Made by a program: the position numbers and the translations under genes
NCBI RefSeq assembly: GCF_004001065.1
Contig: NZ_BIML01000002.1
Span: 62,001 to 126,000, forward strand
Source: Paenibacillus xylaniclasticus
GTDB taxonomy: Bacteria > Bacillota > Bacilli > Paenibacillales > Paenibacillaceae
DNA: 64,000 nt
Direction of reading: 5' to 3'
The notes under the pieces: model-generated
The model's database searches: none
What the model was told of the DNA's origin: nothing
What the model saw: the letters and a program-made list of their open reading frames with translations, nothing else
Part shown: piece by piece, positions 51,754-61,058 of the stretch
How positions within the stretch are numbered: position 1 is the stretch's first letter
Layout of the letters: the number at the start of each line of letters is the position of its first letter

Positions 51754-53089
51754 CGTTTAACCGTTCCTCTTCCATGGATTGGGCAAGCTCCAGCAGCGCT
51801 TCACGCTCATTCGGCGTTTCGCCCGATGCGACAGCACGCAGCAGCGCCTGCAGCAGCTGTCCCGTGCGTGGTCCTGGTTTTACACCGAGCTGCTCGGCGA
51901 GATCAGCACCGCCGACAGCAAGCTCGCGCACGGTCGTGCACGGCATCGCCGTAAGACGTTCGGCCATTAAGCCAAGCGCATGCGGTGACAATGCGGCGCC
52001 GCCAAGAGCGGCGTCCGCGTCCGCGAAGACGCGGGCAATTCGCAGCCAGGCGGCAGCCGCTTCAGCGCCGATGCTCAGCACGGCGCTAACCCATGCAGCT
52101 GCGGCTTCAGGCTGAGCCGCAGCTGCAGCGCTGGCGGCATGCTTCGCTACCGCCTCATGCACGCGGACTACCGCCCGGATCGCCGCCGTGCGGCGGACCG
52201 GGAAACGAAGACGTGCTAGCGTCTCCTCAGCCTCTTCCGGCGTAAGCCGAAGCGCGAGGAAGACAGCCGCCCAGCGATCGTCCACGCTCTGCAGGACCGA
52301 GAGCGCCGCCATCGCTGGCAGCAGCTCTCTTACGGCGTTCTTTACACTGCCGTTCACCACACCAGCATACGGCTTAGCGAATCCGGCCGGCAGCACCTCG
52401 CGCGTATGCTGCAGAAGACCGCTAGCAGCAAGCCAGACCAAGCCGCGATGTGGGGAGGCGCTGTCCATGATTTTATTCAGTTCAGCACTAATCCGCTCCA
52501 TCGCAACATGACTGAGCAGCTTGCGGTTCCGTTTGATTGCGCGCCAAGCGCTTAATGCAATCGAATAGCCAAAGGTTGAAGCGAACCGTACCGCCCGTAC
52601 CATCCGAAGCGCATCCTCTTGGAAACGTGCATCGGCGTCGCCGACGCATCTCACAATACCTCGGCGTAGGTCGCTTAACCCGCCGTACAAATCAACGAGC
52701 GTTCCATCCGGTCGGATCGCCATCGCATTCATTGTAAAATCGCGGCGCTGCAGATCACCCTCCAGATCGGCGATGAAGGCGACATCCGAAGGTCTTCGGT
52801 GATCCTCGTACTCACCGTCCGTCCGGAACGTTGTCACCTCATAGCTCTCGCCTCCGAACAGAACCGTAACCGTTCCATGTGCTAGTCCGGTTGGCACCGT
52901 CCGCTCGAACAGCGACATGACGATATCCGGCGTTGCGGCTGTCGCAATATCGACGTCCTTCAGTTTTCGTCCTGCAACTGCATCTCTAACGCAGCCGCCT
53001 ACGAATACCGTTTCGTATCCGGCAGCTTGAAGCGTCTGAAGAACAGGCAGAGACCGCTCCATCTCGTGATCCCAATAAGCCTTTGCCAT
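51734..53089 (-). CDS. cca: CCA tRNA nucleotidyltransferase
   Basis: This enzyme adds or repairs the 3' CCA of tRNA. The 451-residue class II protein has the catalytic head VFVGGCVRDAVAGRKLKDVDIAT-type motif (split here: FVGGCVRDAVAGR, then KDVDIATAATP; the catalytic Asp pair is in DVDIA), RRDFTMNAMAI near 113, and the neck EDALRMVRAVRFASTFGY near 160. The C-terminal half holds an Ala-rich stretch (about 320-365) encoded by unusually GC-rich DNA (about 51960-52160). The start has AGGAG upstream. It sits between bshA and birA as in Bacillus. Confidence 0.94.
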   Translation of the reverse strand: MAKAYWDHEMERSLPVLQTLQAAGYETVFVGGCVRDAVAGRKLKDVDIATAATPDIVMSLFERTVPTGLAHGTVTVLFGGESYEVTTFRTDGEYEDHRRPSDVAFIADLEGDLQRRDFTMNAMAIRPDGTLVDLYGGLSDLRRGIVRCVGDADARFQEDALRMVRAVRFASTFGYSIALSAWRAIKRNRKLLSHVAMERISAELNKIMDSASPHRGLVWLAASGLLQHTREVLPAGFAKPYAGVVNGSVKNAVRELLPAMAALSVLQSVDDRWAAVFLALRLTPEEAEETLARLRFPVRRTAAIRAVVRVHEAVAKHAASAAAAAQPEAAAAWVSAVLSIGAEAAAAWLRIARVFADADAALGGAALSPHALGLMAERLTAMPCTTVRELAVGGADLAEQLGVKPGPRTGQLLQALLRAVASGETPNEREALLELAQSMEEERLNDGSYTS

Positions 53090-53098
53090 AGCTAGCTC

Positions 53099-54262
53099 CT
53101 ATTCCGTGCACACCGGAACTGGAATATCCGCTTCTAACCCGAGAGTCCGGTAATAGATCCGTTCATATTCTGCCGTAATCAGATCGTTACAAAATCTCGA
53201 ACGCGCCCGGTGGATACACGCTTCACGAACGCGCGCATACCGTTCATCATCGGACAATAACGTAATCGCATTCTCTGCCATTGACACCGTATCCCCGATT
53301 GGAGACAGGAAGCCAGTCTCGCCATGCGAGACAAGCTCAGGAATTCCGCCTGCCATTGAGCCGATTGTCGGTACACCGCATGCCATTGCTTCAAGGGCAA
53401 CGAGACCAAAGCTCTCCTTCTCCGAAGGCAGCAGCATAATGTCCGCTACAGATATTAACTGAGCAACGTCATCCTGCTTTCCAAGAAAATGAACCTTATC
53501 ATCTAATCCAAGCTCATGGATACGACTCTGCGCCTTCGTTAAGTCCGGACCTTCGCCGACAAGCATAAGCTTCGCTGGCATAGCGTCCGCCACTTTCGCG
53601 AACGTATCAATAACGTCGATAATCCGCTTAACTGGCCGGAAATTCGAAATATGCATAAGCAGCTTCTCACCGTTCGGCGCATAATCGCGTTTAAGCGATT
53701 GGCATTCCCTCGGATAATAAATCCGTTTGTCGACAAAATTATAGGTCAGTTCAATCGGCTTCGTAATATCCAGCAGTTCACGCGTTTCTTTAATCAAATC
53801 AGCGGATACCGCCGTCACTGCATCGCTTGTATTAATCGCCAGCCGGATCAAATCTTTGAGCGATTCGTCCTGCGCCAGCACCGTAATATCGGTGCCATGC
53901 AGCGTTGTAACTGTCTTCAGATGGCTCCCGACCATTTGCTTAGCTAAATGCGCGCAGATGGCATGCGGCACCGCATAATGAACGTGCAGCAGGTCAAGCT
54001 CCTGCATTTGAACGACCTGTGCCATTTTACTCGCGAGCGACAGGTCATAAGGAGGATAACGAAAGACATAATAATCGTTAACCTCAACCTCATGATAAAA
54101 AATATTTTTATGGAATTGTCCCAGTCGGAACGGAATACTATGCGTAATAAAATGAATTTCATGCCCTTTCTCCGCCAACAGCTTCCCGAGCTCGGTCGCG
54201 ACGACGCCCGAACCGCCTAGAGACGGGTAACAGGTAATCCCGATTTTTAATTTTCTCGTCAC
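53099..54262 (-). CDS. bshA: N-acetyl-alpha-D-glucosaminyl L-malate synthase (bacillithiol synthesis)
   Basis: BshA transfers GlcNAc to L-malate, the first step of bacillithiol synthesis. The 387-residue GT4 (GT-B) glycosyltransferase has KIGITCYPSLGGSGVVATEL at the N-terminus, LHVHYAVPHAICAHLA near 95, TTLHGTDITVL near 120, and the nucleotide-sugar site SEKESFGLVALEAMACGVPT near 280. A GTG start at 54262 is favoured because AGGAG lies 9 nt upstream; a TTG at 54271 abuts the site. It is 93 bp downstream of bshB1. This is the Bacillus gene set mgsA-bshB1-bshA-cca-birA. Confidence 0.93.
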   Translation of the reverse strand: MTRKLKIGITCYPSLGGSGVVATELGKLLAEKGHEIHFITHSIPFRLGQFHKNIFYHEVEVNDYYVFRYPPYDLSLASKMAQVVQMQELDLLHVHYAVPHAICAHLAKQMVGSHLKTVTTLHGTDITVLAQDESLKDLIRLAINTSDAVTAVSADLIKETRELLDITKPIELTYNFVDKRIYYPRECQSLKRDYAPNGEKLLMHISNFRPVKRIIDVIDTFAKVADAMPAKLMLVGEGPDLTKAQSRIHELGLDDKVHFLGKQDDVAQLISVADIMLLPSEKESFGLVALEAMACGVPTIGSMAGGIPELVSHGETGFLSPIGDTVSMAENAITLLSDDERYARVREACIHRARSRFCNDLITAEYERIYYRTLGLEADIPVPVCTE

Positions 54263-54355
54263 GAAAAGCAACTCCTAGCAACGCATAATAGGTATTGAAG
54301 TGATTCTAATCGATGTAGATCGATCCGACGACATGCTTACCGAATCAGCAGCCGA

Positions 54356-55066
54356 TTAGAAAAGCTCGACCGTATGCGGCTTCTTCATCGTAAAGCCCTC
54401 TGCATACGTCCATCCTCGCGCTGTACCCAGCAGCCGGTCTCTCGCTTCCACGTTATCGACATAACGGCCGGTAAGCGGCGTTGCGACACGATCTTCGCCA
54501 CCCTTCACCGACTCAAATTGAGAGCGGTATGCACGAAGCGAAGCCAGCTTGCGATCGTAAACATCCGATACATCAACAGCGAGCCGTACATCTTCCACAT
54601 CATTAATATAATAAAAATAAAGCTGCTCGACTGCTATTGCCTGCAGCTCCGGCATATAGCGGCGGAGCTTAGCATTGAATACCGCTTCCTCCACGAGTGC
54701 GCTGCACCGATTATGATCCGGATGGCGGTCATTCCAATACGGCGCGAACACGAGACGTGGACGCCAGCGGCGGATTTCGGCTGTAATCGCTTCGATATGT
54801 CCATCTGCACCAAGTCCCCGGTCAGGTAAACCTAAATTCGTCCTCACAGCGAGTCCCAGCACGGAAGAAGCTTCCGCCGCCTCTCGGCGGCGAGACTCGA
54901 CCGTACCGTTCGACGACATTTCCGCTTCGGTCAAATCACACATGCCGACACGAAGCCCTGCCGCCACATGCTTCGCGATCGTACCGCCCATCCCAATCTC
55001 CGCATCGTCAGGATGCGCCCCGAACACAAGAATGTCCAGCTTCTCATTATTCTGCTCGCGTATCAT
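54356..55066 (-). CDS. bshB1: GlcNAc-malate deacetylase (bacillithiol synthesis)
   Basis: BshB1 removes the acetyl group from GlcNAc-malate to give glucosaminyl-malate. The 236-residue LmbE/PIG-L family zinc enzyme has the metal motif FGAHPDDAEIGMGGTIA near residue 16 (His-x-x-Asp-Asp), LTEAEMSSNGTVESRRREA near 43, and the third ligand region WNDRHPDHNRCSALVEEAV near 108. The start overlaps the mgsA stop (TAATG). Its neighbours mgsA and bshA match Bacillus. Confidence 0.93.
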   Translation of the reverse strand: MIREQNNEKLDILVFGAHPDDAEIGMGGTIAKHVAAGLRVGMCDLTEAEMSSNGTVESRRREAAEASSVLGLAVRTNLGLPDRGLGADGHIEAITAEIRRWRPRLVFAPYWNDRHPDHNRCSALVEEAVFNAKLRRYMPELQAIAVEQLYFYYINDVEDVRLAVDVSDVYDRKLASLRAYRSQFESVKGGEDRVATPLTGRYVDNVEARDRLLGTARGWTYAEGFTMKKPHTVELF

Positions 55067-55488
55067 TACAGAGTCGACTCCGGTTTATATTTGTGTACAA
55101 GCTCACGCCATGCAAAATCGCCACGTTCAAGTGCCCTTACTAGAAGCTCTGCCGTTGCAATATTCGTAGCGACCGGAATACCCTGTACGTCACATAGACG
55201 TAGAAGTGCAATGATATCCGGCTCATGCGGCTGCGCCATTAGCGGATCACGGAGGAAAATAATCAGATCCATCGTATTCTCCGCCACAAGCGCCCCGATT
55301 TGCTGGTCGCCGCCAAGCGGACCGGACATAAAGCGGTGAATTTGCAGCTCCGTTTTTTCCATAATGCGCTGTCCTGTCGTGCCTGTTGAATAAAGCTGGT
55401 ATGGCTTGAATACGTTCTCGTAAGCCGTTACAAAGTTAACCATTTCCTCTTTCTTACGATCATGAGCAATAAATGCGATATGTAACAT
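55066..55488 (-). CDS. mgsA: Methylglyoxal synthase
   Basis: MgsA converts dihydroxyacetone phosphate to methylglyoxal, a phosphate-release bypass. The 140-residue protein has [16 protein letters not shown] at the N-terminus, the phosphate loop [11 protein letters not shown] near 35, [17 protein letters not shown] near 55 (catalytic Asp) and [15 protein letters not shown] near 80. It is coupled to bshB1 by a one-base TAATG overlap. This is biologically sensible, as bacillithiol is a main route of methylglyoxal detoxification in Bacillus. dapB is 57 bp upstream. Confidence 0.95.
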   Translation of the reverse strand: MLHIAFIAHDRKKEEMVNFVTAYENVFKPYQLYSTGTTGQRIMEKTELQIHRFMSGPLGGDQQIGALVAENTMDLIIFLRDPLMAQPHEPDIIALLRLCDVQGIPVATNIATAELLVRALERGDFAWRELVHKYKPESTL

Positions 55489-55545
55489 AGATGTCGTTCC
55501 CCTCTCTGCCAGTTGTAATAAGTACTATTTAATATGGCCTTCCCG

Positions 55546-56349
55546 TTAGTCCATCAAGTGTTCGAAGCCGTATATCATACCTTCATAATCCATTACTTTG
55601 CGAATCGCGACAGCAACGCCTGGCATGTATCCAGCACGATCGTAGGAATCATGTCGGATTTTGAGCGATTGGCCGAATGCGCCAAAGATAACTTCCTGCT
55701 GGGCAAATACGCCTGGCAGCCTAACGCTATGTATACGAAATCCATTGTAGTAACCGCCGCGGGAGCCTTCAATCGTCTCCTCTTCATTCGGGTTACCCTG
55801 CCGAATTTCTTCACGCACTTTCGAGATCAGTTCCGCTGTCTTAATCGAGGTACCGGAAGGAGCATCCAGCTTTTGATCGCCATGGTATTCAATAATTTCG
55901 AGATGTGGAAAATATTTGGACGCCTGCGCTGCGAACTGCATCATAAGGATCGCGCCGATCGAGAAGTTTGGAGCGATCAGTCCTCCGATTCCGCGTTCCT
56001 TACACAGCTTGTCCAATTCTTCAATTTGCTCCGGTGACAACCCAGTTGCCCCAATTACCGGGCGCACGCCGCGTGAAATGGCCAGCTTCGCGTTATCGTA
56101 CACCGCTTGTGGAACTGTAAAATCGACCAGAACATCGACTTGACCGCCGTTTAACGCTTCTTCCAGCGATGAGCTGAACAGAACACCGCATGCAGGCTTG
56201 CCGACGAATGTACCGGCGTCTACCGGACCTGCTGTTCTGGCAGACGCCCCAGCTAACACAAAATCTGCTTCATCTAGTACCATCTTTACAACTTCGCGGC
56301 CCATTCGTCCGCTTGCACCAGCTACTGCTACATGAATTGGTCTTGTCAT
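55546..56349 (-). CDS. dapB: 4-hydroxy-tetrahydrodipicolinate reductase
   Basis: DapB performs the NAD(P)H-dependent reduction in the diaminopimelate/lysine pathway. The 267-residue protein has VAVAGASGRMGREVVKMV, LVDFTVPQ, VIGATGLSPEQ, APNFSIGAILMMQFA and the catalytic EYHGDQKLDAPSGTS (near 150). In this motif the usual EMHH appears as EYHG, with the first His retained. The ATG at 56349 gives the usual family length and has AGGTGA upstream. A GTG at 56361 overlaps the TPR gene stop (GTGA) and is an alternative coupled start. Confidence 0.94.
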   Translation of the reverse strand: MTRPIHVAVAGASGRMGREVVKMVLDEADFVLAGASARTAGPVDAGTFVGKPACGVLFSSSLEEALNGGQVDVLVDFTVPQAVYDNAKLAISRGVRPVIGATGLSPEQIEELDKLCKERGIGGLIAPNFSIGAILMMQFAAQASKYFPHLEIIEYHGDQKLDAPSGTSIKTAELISKVREEIRQGNPNEEETIEGSRGGYYNGFRIHSVRLPGVFAQQEVIFGAFGQSLKIRHDSYDRAGYMPGVAVAIRKVMDYEGMIYGFEHLMD

Positions 56350-56357
56350 CGAATCGT

Positions 56358-56900
56358 TCACCTATTCCTTCTTTGTGATCTTTGCTGACGGTATCGGAGC
56401 GCTCGCCGCTTGCGGTTAATATCCGCGAACAACGTTCGGGCGGACTCGTCAGCCGGATTAAGCCGAATGGCTTCCAATGAGCATCGTGCCGCATCATCGA
56501 GTTTATTGAGCTTGGCATAGGCTTCAGCCAACAGTACATACGCCTCGAAGCTCAGCGGGTCCAGCTCAACTGCTTCTTGCAGTGACTGGACCGCATCTGC
56601 TGTCTGAGGGGGCTGATGTCCTAGTGCTTGTCTAGCCTTTATAATTAGCAGGTTCGCCTGTACCGTTCTCAGCTGATAGGTGTGCGCCTGTTGCTCCGGG
56701 TCCAGCTCAACTGCTTTCACCGCATAATAGAGAGCTCGGTCCCATTTGCCGCTTCTCCCGTATGATATCGAGCACTTATAATAATATGAAGAGTTGTTCG
56801 GTTCGGCGGCAATCGCCCGTTCAAACCATAGGATGGCTCCCTCAAAATCGCTCTGCAAGATGCATCCATATGCCTGTCTAAGGCAATCGTCCCCTTCCAT
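56358..56900 (-). CDS. TPR-repeat protein upstream of dapB
   Basis: This 180-residue all-helical protein consists of about four tetratricopeptide units (for example FEGAILWFERAIAAEPNNSS, WDRALYYAVKAVELDPEQQ, AVQSLQEAVELDPLSFEAY, LDDAARCSLEAIRLNPADES) and a very basic tail (RKRRALRYRQQRSQRRNR). No signal peptide was found. The basic tail might bind nucleic acid; this is speculation. The ATG at 56900 has AAGGGGGG upstream. It lies directly before dapB and after ypjD, a position without a counterpart that I know in B. subtilis. Confidence 0.78.
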   Translation of the reverse strand: MEGDDCLRQAYGCILQSDFEGAILWFERAIAAEPNNSSYYYKCSISYGRSGKWDRALYYAVKAVELDPEQQAHTYQLRTVQANLLIIKARQALGHQPPQTADAVQSLQEAVELDPLSFEAYVLLAEAYAKLNKLDDAARCSLEAIRLNPADESARTLFADINRKRRALRYRQQRSQRRNR

Positions 56901-56958
56901 ATGCCTACCCCCCTTGTACACAGGAATAGTACAGCATATGTTAAGGAAATCATCGGCG

Positions 56959-57294
56959 TTACGGTTGATCCTCCTTACGAGTCCACCGATTCGCGTCTCG
57001 CGTATTAAATTTGTGCATCACGGCGTCATGCGCCTGCGTCAAATCAATCCCAAGCGAATTCGCGAAGCAGCATAAAATGAACAAACAATCACCCAGTTCC
57101 ATCTCGATCGAATTGTCCGCTTCATCCGGCTTCTTCGGCTTCTCCCCGTAATGATGGTTAATTTCCCGCGCCAGTTCACCTACCTCTTCGGTCATTCTGG
57201 CTACAAGAGCTAAAGGACTGAAATAGCCTTCTTTGAACTGTGATATGTAGTCATCCACTTCTTGCTGGATGTCAGCTAACGTCTTATTCGTCAT
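56959..57294 (-). CDS. ypjD: MazG-like nucleotide pyrophosphohydrolase
   Basis: This 111-residue all-alpha NTP pyrophosphohydrolase of the MazG/dUTPase superfamily has the metal motif EEVGELAREI (near 42) and EMELGDCLFILCCFAN (near 68), matching ExxE...ExxD. Family members hydrolyse (d)NTPs to NMP and pyrophosphate, a house-cleaning function. The ATG at 57294 has GGGAG close upstream. Its position beside ypjC and dapB is the same as in B. subtilis. Confidence 0.88.
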   Translation of the reverse strand: MTNKTLADIQQEVDDYISQFKEGYFSPLALVARMTEEVGELAREINHHYGEKPKKPDEADNSIEMELGDCLFILCCFANSLGIDLTQAHDAVMHKFNTRDANRWTRKEDQP

Positions 57295-57437
57295 CGTTCT
57301 CCCTCTCATCACGCCATTGTAGGATTAATCTTTATGTTAGCCTAAAGCGTCATTGAAAACAATGGTTTTCCCGTGGAGGATAGCAGCATACTAACCGATA
57401 CAGGATAACGTTCACTCAAGACAAGGAGGCATGCTGC

Positions 57438-58307
57438 ATGAACAATCGATTATGGCATACAGCTAAATCACTTATTCCGATTATGGCTGGCACTGCCATT
57501 TATGCATTCGGACTGAGCTATTTTGTCATTCCAAACCAATTAATGGAAGGCGGCTTAACCGGAATCGGCGTGCTGCTCAATTACATTTTTGGATTTCCAC
57601 TGTCCATATCGACACTCGTCTTGAACATTCCGCTTTTTATACTCGGGCTTCGTATGCTTGGAAAGCATCAAATGGCTTATACCATTATCGGAACCGTGTC
57701 GCTCTCTATCTTTCTTGCATTAATTGAAGCAGCTATAGCCAAAGGGTGGCTTATTCCGTTCCAAACCTCTCAAGATTACATATTGGCAGCACTGTATGCA
57801 GGCGTAACGCTTGGATTAGGACTCGGAACCACCTTTCGATTCGGCGGAACGACTGGCGGCGTCGACATCGTTGCCCGTATCATTAGTAAGCTGAAGGGCT
57901 GGAGTATGGGACAAATCATTCTGGCTCTCGATGTTGTCATCATTGGTCTGGCACTATTATACATTCCGAAAGAAAAGGTGCTATATACGCTGGTTACCGT
58001 ATTTATTGCCTCTAAAATGATCGACTTTATTCAAGAGGGCGCCTACGCAGCCAAAGCCGTGTCCGTTATTACGAACGAAGGACATCGGATTGCATCACAG
58101 GTAACGAAGCAATTGGATCGCGGCGTTACACTCATTCCTGCGATCGGAGCTTATTCGGGCTCTCATAAGCATATTGTCTATTGTGTCGTAAACCGGCAGG
58201 AGGTGCGGCAGCTTCGAGCCGTAGTCAAATCAATAGATCCCCGTGCCTTCATCGTCATAAGCGACGTCCATGACGTACTTGGCGAAGGCTTTAAGGAGGA
58301 CGCTTAA
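57438..58307 (+). CDS. ypjC: YitT-family membrane protein (DUF2179)
   Basis: This 289-residue integral membrane protein has five or six hydrophobic segments in the first 200 residues (MAGTAIYAFGLSYFVIPNQ, then PLFILGLRMLG, and LGTTFRFGGTTGGVDIVA, which is a YitT signature). A cytoplasmic DUF2179 domain of about 80 residues follows (VSVITNEGHRIASQVTKQLD, FIVISDVHDVLGEGF). The function is unknown. An AAGGAGG site lies upstream. It is transcribed opposite to its neighbours and convergent with ypjB, sharing a terminator. Confidence 0.88.
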   Translation: MNNRLWHTAKSLIPIMAGTAIYAFGLSYFVIPNQLMEGGLTGIGVLLNYIFGFPLSISTLVLNIPLFILGLRMLGKHQMAYTIIGTVSLSIFLALIEAAIAKGWLIPFQTSQDYILAALYAGVTLGLGLGTTFRFGGTTGGVDIVARIISKLKGWSMGQIILALDVVIIGLALLYIPKEKVLYTLVTVFIASKMIDFIQEGAYAAKAVSVITNEGHRIASQVTKQLDRGVTLIPAIGAYSGSHKHIVYCVVNRQEVRQLRAVVKSIDPRAFIVISDVHDVLGEGFKEDA

Positions 58308-58312
58308 GCAGC

Positions 58313-58357
58313 AGAAGCGGTACTAGATCAATAGATCTCGTACCGCTTCGTTTATAA
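58313..58357 (+). terminator. Convergent terminator between ypjC and ypjB
   Basis: AAGCGGTAC and GTACCGCTT form a stem with an inner AGATC/GATCT pairing, followed on the plus strand by CGTTTATAATTTTC. It overlaps the last bases of ypjB. Confidence 0.75.
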
Positions 58358-59287
58358 TTTTCTTTTCATAATAATTGGACTTCCGCTGCCGTTGTTGCTT
58401 AATTTATTGCTCGGTATGACATGATAGGGCGAAGATTTGTACTTTCGCCATGAGACATACGCCAGCAATCCGGATATGAACGATGAGAGCCCCAATATCC
58501 AGCGATGTGGGACACCGCCCCCGATCGGAGCCATCGCTGGAGCTTGCTGATCTGCGGCCTGCCATTCTGTATCGAACAACCGGGCAGCTGCCGCCTCAGC
58601 AGGATTCAGCAATTGATTCGACAGCCGCCTAGTCAGTTCACCGCGCTGTCCGGCGTCAAGCAGTCTAGCCGCGTAGGCTATTCCGTCATTCAGAGATTGA
58701 ATATGCGTCTGCTTATTGGCCATCACAGCCGCTCCGGCGATGCGTTCGGTGCGTTCGCTTAATATGTTAAGCGATGCACGTGCCGAAGCGAACGCTTCCT
58801 TACTCTGCTGATCAAGTGCGAGCTTGACCCGCGCAATATCTTCGGAAATAACCGGCTTATATTGCAGCCACATGGCTGTCTGCGGCATACCGCTTTCATC
58901 TGCTTCCGCCGCATCGACAGCTAGCTTAATCCGTACTGCATCAGGCCTCCATTTTACAGCTGTAGCGCCAGCCTTTAGCTTGTCTAGCATTGAAGCGGTA
59001 TATTGCTCGACCAGCTGCCAGCCTTGCGCCGTTCCGCCTATCCGTCCTAACGACGATTGGAGCAGCAGCGATACTTGCTGTACCGCACGATAAGCAAGCT
59101 GTCGGTTGCCATCCACCGCTGCCTCATATAAGGCTTGTACAGCATGGTGCAGCCGAGTTCGATTAGCGTTATCAGCCTTGGAATGGCTCGCCCCACCCGA
59201 AGAGGCCGCCGCTGCCGCACCTACTAGTGCGATGGTCAGTGCGATACATAGGATACAAGCAATCAGCCATCTTGTCCTCAAGGACAC
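58352..59287 (-). CDS. ypjB: Sporulation protein YpjB
   Basis: This 311-residue protein has a signal peptide or N-terminal helix (residues 8-28) and a long alpha-helical extracytoplasmic region of about 220 residues. One C-terminal transmembrane helix (about 265-285, ILGLSSFISGLLAYVSWRKY) and a short basic tail complete it. This matches the YpjB family, which is linked to sporulation in Bacillus. It has no enzymatic motif. Its position between ypjA and ypjC is conserved. Upstream of the start (59288-59401) no strong promoter was recognized. Confidence 0.83.
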   Translation of the reverse strand: MSLRTRWLIACILCIALTIALVGAAAAASSGGASHSKADNANRTRLHHAVQALYEAAVDGNRQLAYRAVQQVSLLLQSSLGRIGGTAQGWQLVEQYTASMLDKLKAGATAVKWRPDAVRIKLAVDAAEADESGMPQTAMWLQYKPVISEDIARVKLALDQQSKEAFASARASLNILSERTERIAGAAVMANKQTHIQSLNDGIAYAARLLDAGQRGELTRRLSNQLLNPAEAAAARLFDTEWQAADQQAPAMAPIGGGVPHRWILGLSSFISGLLAYVSWRKYKSSPYHVIPSNKLSNNGSGSPIIMKRKL

Positions 59288-59401
59288 CCCTCCTCATCGA
59301 TATGAATCGTGCCCGCTCCTACAGACTGTGAGCTCATTCATTCTAGCATATGAGAAAGGATGTCCCATTAGACTACCTGTTTTCGCTAATCTTCAAAAAT
59401 A

Positions 59402-60112
59402 TTAATATTTTTGATTGTGTCTTCTATAGTCCCTTAACGCAATAGCAGCCCGTGAGACAAGCCAGCTTAATATGGTTAGTGTAAATGTACATACGCATAC
59501 AATCGTCAAATAATCGTATAACGGTCCCGGCAGCCATGGAAATACGTCGAACCTGTAATCCACTGTATCATTGAGCAGCAGCCACGCAGCAGCAGCACCA
59601 ATTGCAACCGAGCCAACTGACATGAATCGGACATATAACAGCGCTTCGACCGCCATGCCAGCATGTGAAACAATTAACATCCAATCCTGCCAATCTGTAG
59701 CTGAGCCTAATGAATCGCCCGCGACAATCATTGCAACAGCCCAGATGCCGTATTTGATGGACGTCACAACACCTAACGCTTCAATAATAGAACGAACTGC
59801 CCGGCCAACTGCCGTTGCAGGCTCGTAAGGAATCAACATATAGATGAGCGACAAGGTGAAGAACAGACTCGCAGTCGGGCTGTCCGGCACGAACGGAAGC
59901 ATCCAGATCGGCTTATTCGCTGCCGTCTCAGTCAATTGCTGTCCATACCACATATAACCGTATATTGTCCCTAACCCATTAACCATTATTAACGCCCACA
60001 GCATGCTTCGCGATGTAAGCAGCTCACGGCTCCAGAACCATTGAAACGGCAACCTTAGCACTCCTCTCGTTCGTAAAATCGCTGAGACGGACCGCATCCG
60101 ATACAGCATCAT
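59402..60112 (-). CDS. ypjA: YpjA-family membrane protein (DUF1405)
   Basis: This 236-residue integral membrane protein has about six transmembrane helices. It has the family phrases NGLGTIYGYMWYGQQL and DSPTASLFFTLSLI, the helix-turn FGVVTSIKYGIWA-like ALGVVTSIKYGIWAV, and NDTVDYRFDVFPWLP. These identify DUF1405/YpjA, always found downstream of qcrABC in Bacillales. The biochemical role is not known; assistance to the cytochrome bc complex is conceivable from context only. It lies after the qcrC terminator, so it may be transcribed separately or by read-through. Confidence 0.86.
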   Translation of the reverse strand: MMLYRMRSVSAILRTRGVLRLPFQWFWSRELLTSRSMLWALIMVNGLGTIYGYMWYGQQLTETAANKPIWMLPFVPDSPTASLFFTLSLIYMLIPYEPATAVGRAVRSIIEALGVVTSIKYGIWAVAMIVAGDSLGSATDWQDWMLIVSHAGMAVEALLYVRFMSVGSVAIGAAAAWLLLNDTVDYRFDVFPWLPGPLYDYLTIVCVCTFTLTILSWLVSRAAIALRDYRRHNQKY

Positions 60113-60115
60113 TCA

Positions 60116-60151
60116 AGAAAAAACCTGACCGCATAACGATACGGTCAGGTT
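60116..60151 (-). terminator. Intrinsic terminator of qcrABC
   Basis: On the minus strand AACCTGACCG pairs with CGGTCAGGTT across a 10-nt loop and is followed by TTTTTTC. It begins about 12 bp after the qcrC stop. Confidence 0.92.
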
Positions 60152-60163
60152 GGCTTATACAAA

Positions 60164-61039
60164 CTATTGGGCTTTCTTCTGCTTAGAGAGCCAAGTTGCA
60201 ATCTGATCGATCTGCTCAGCGGACAGCGTGTCCTTAAACGCCGGCATAGCTCCGTTAGCTCTGCCGTTCGTTATCGTATCCACGAGCTCTTCTTTCGTCA
60301 AAATGTCACCGACACCGCGCAAAGCAGGTACTTTCAAGCTGCTTTGACCTTTAAGGTCGTTCGCGTGGCAGCCGATACAATTCGCTTTCACAAGCTCCAT
60401 TGCCGGATCGTCTGCATCAACGATGGCAACAGATTCTTCTTTCTTAACCGCACTGTAGCTTTGACCCTTCTCCCGAGCTTCGCGCGCTTTCTCTTCACGC
60501 TCGATATGCTCTGGTATCGTGTTGTTTACTTTCAGCTCATGTTGATAGTGATCCCATGATACTTTCGTCAAGTATACAACAGCAATAAGCGAAAGCAGCA
60601 TCAAGGAAGATGCTATCGGACGACGGTAGAAGCGACGTTCTTTGCCCGTATCCAAGAATGGTGCGAGCAGCAAAGCGCCGAACGCAACGCCAGGTACCCC
60701 AATCGTACCGAGCACGACGTAGTCACCGGATGCATATGGATATTTCAGGAATTGATACAGGAACAGGAAGTACCAGTCCGGCATCGGAATAAAAGATGTA
60801 TTCGTCGGGTCCGCCGGATAACCGAGCGGAGGTGCCTCTGCAATCGTCAACACAAGGAAACCAACAAGAACGACGCAGCCAACCAGCCATTCCTTCAGCA
60901 GGAAGTTCGGAATAAAGGCTTCCGATTTGCCCGGGAAAGCGGTATAGTCCGGCGGCACGAGCGTTTTGTTGCTCCGTTTACGAACGCGGGAGTCTCCAAC
61001 GTACACAATTTTCTCATCAGTTTTGTGTCCATGCGCCAT
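60164..61039 (-). CDS. qcrC: Menaquinol:cytochrome c reductase, fused cytochrome b subunit IV / cytochrome c
   Basis: QcrC combines the C-terminal half of cytochrome b (subunit IV, three transmembrane helices, with PMPDWYFLFLYQFLKYP near residue 85) with a cytochrome c domain. The latter has heme motif CIGCH near 222 and axial Met in GAMPAFKD near 263. It passes electrons from menaquinol through the Rieske protein to cytochrome c or aa3 oxidase. The 291-residue fusion is the Bacillales type. It is 19 bp downstream of qcrB. Confidence 0.95.
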   Translation of the reverse strand: MAHGHKTDEKIVYVGDSRVRKRSNKTLVPPDYTAFPGKSEAFIPNFLLKEWLVGCVVLVGFLVLTIAEAPPLGYPADPTNTSFIPMPDWYFLFLYQFLKYPYASGDYVVLGTIGVPGVAFGALLLAPFLDTGKERRFYRRPIASSLMLLSLIAVVYLTKVSWDHYQHELKVNNTIPEHIEREEKAREAREKGQSYSAVKKEESVAIVDADDPAMELVKANCIGCHANDLKGQSSLKVPALRGVGDILTKEELVDTITNGRANGAMPAFKDTLSAEQIDQIATWLSKQKKAQ

Positions 61040-61058
61040 TGAATTAACCTCCCTTCGC

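Noticed and set aside
55880-55930. DapB active-site variant (EYHG in place of EMHH) as evidence of inactivity
   Set aside because: The first, catalytic His and the downstream Lys and DAPSGT residues are intact, so normal activity is more likely and the change is probably lineage-typical.
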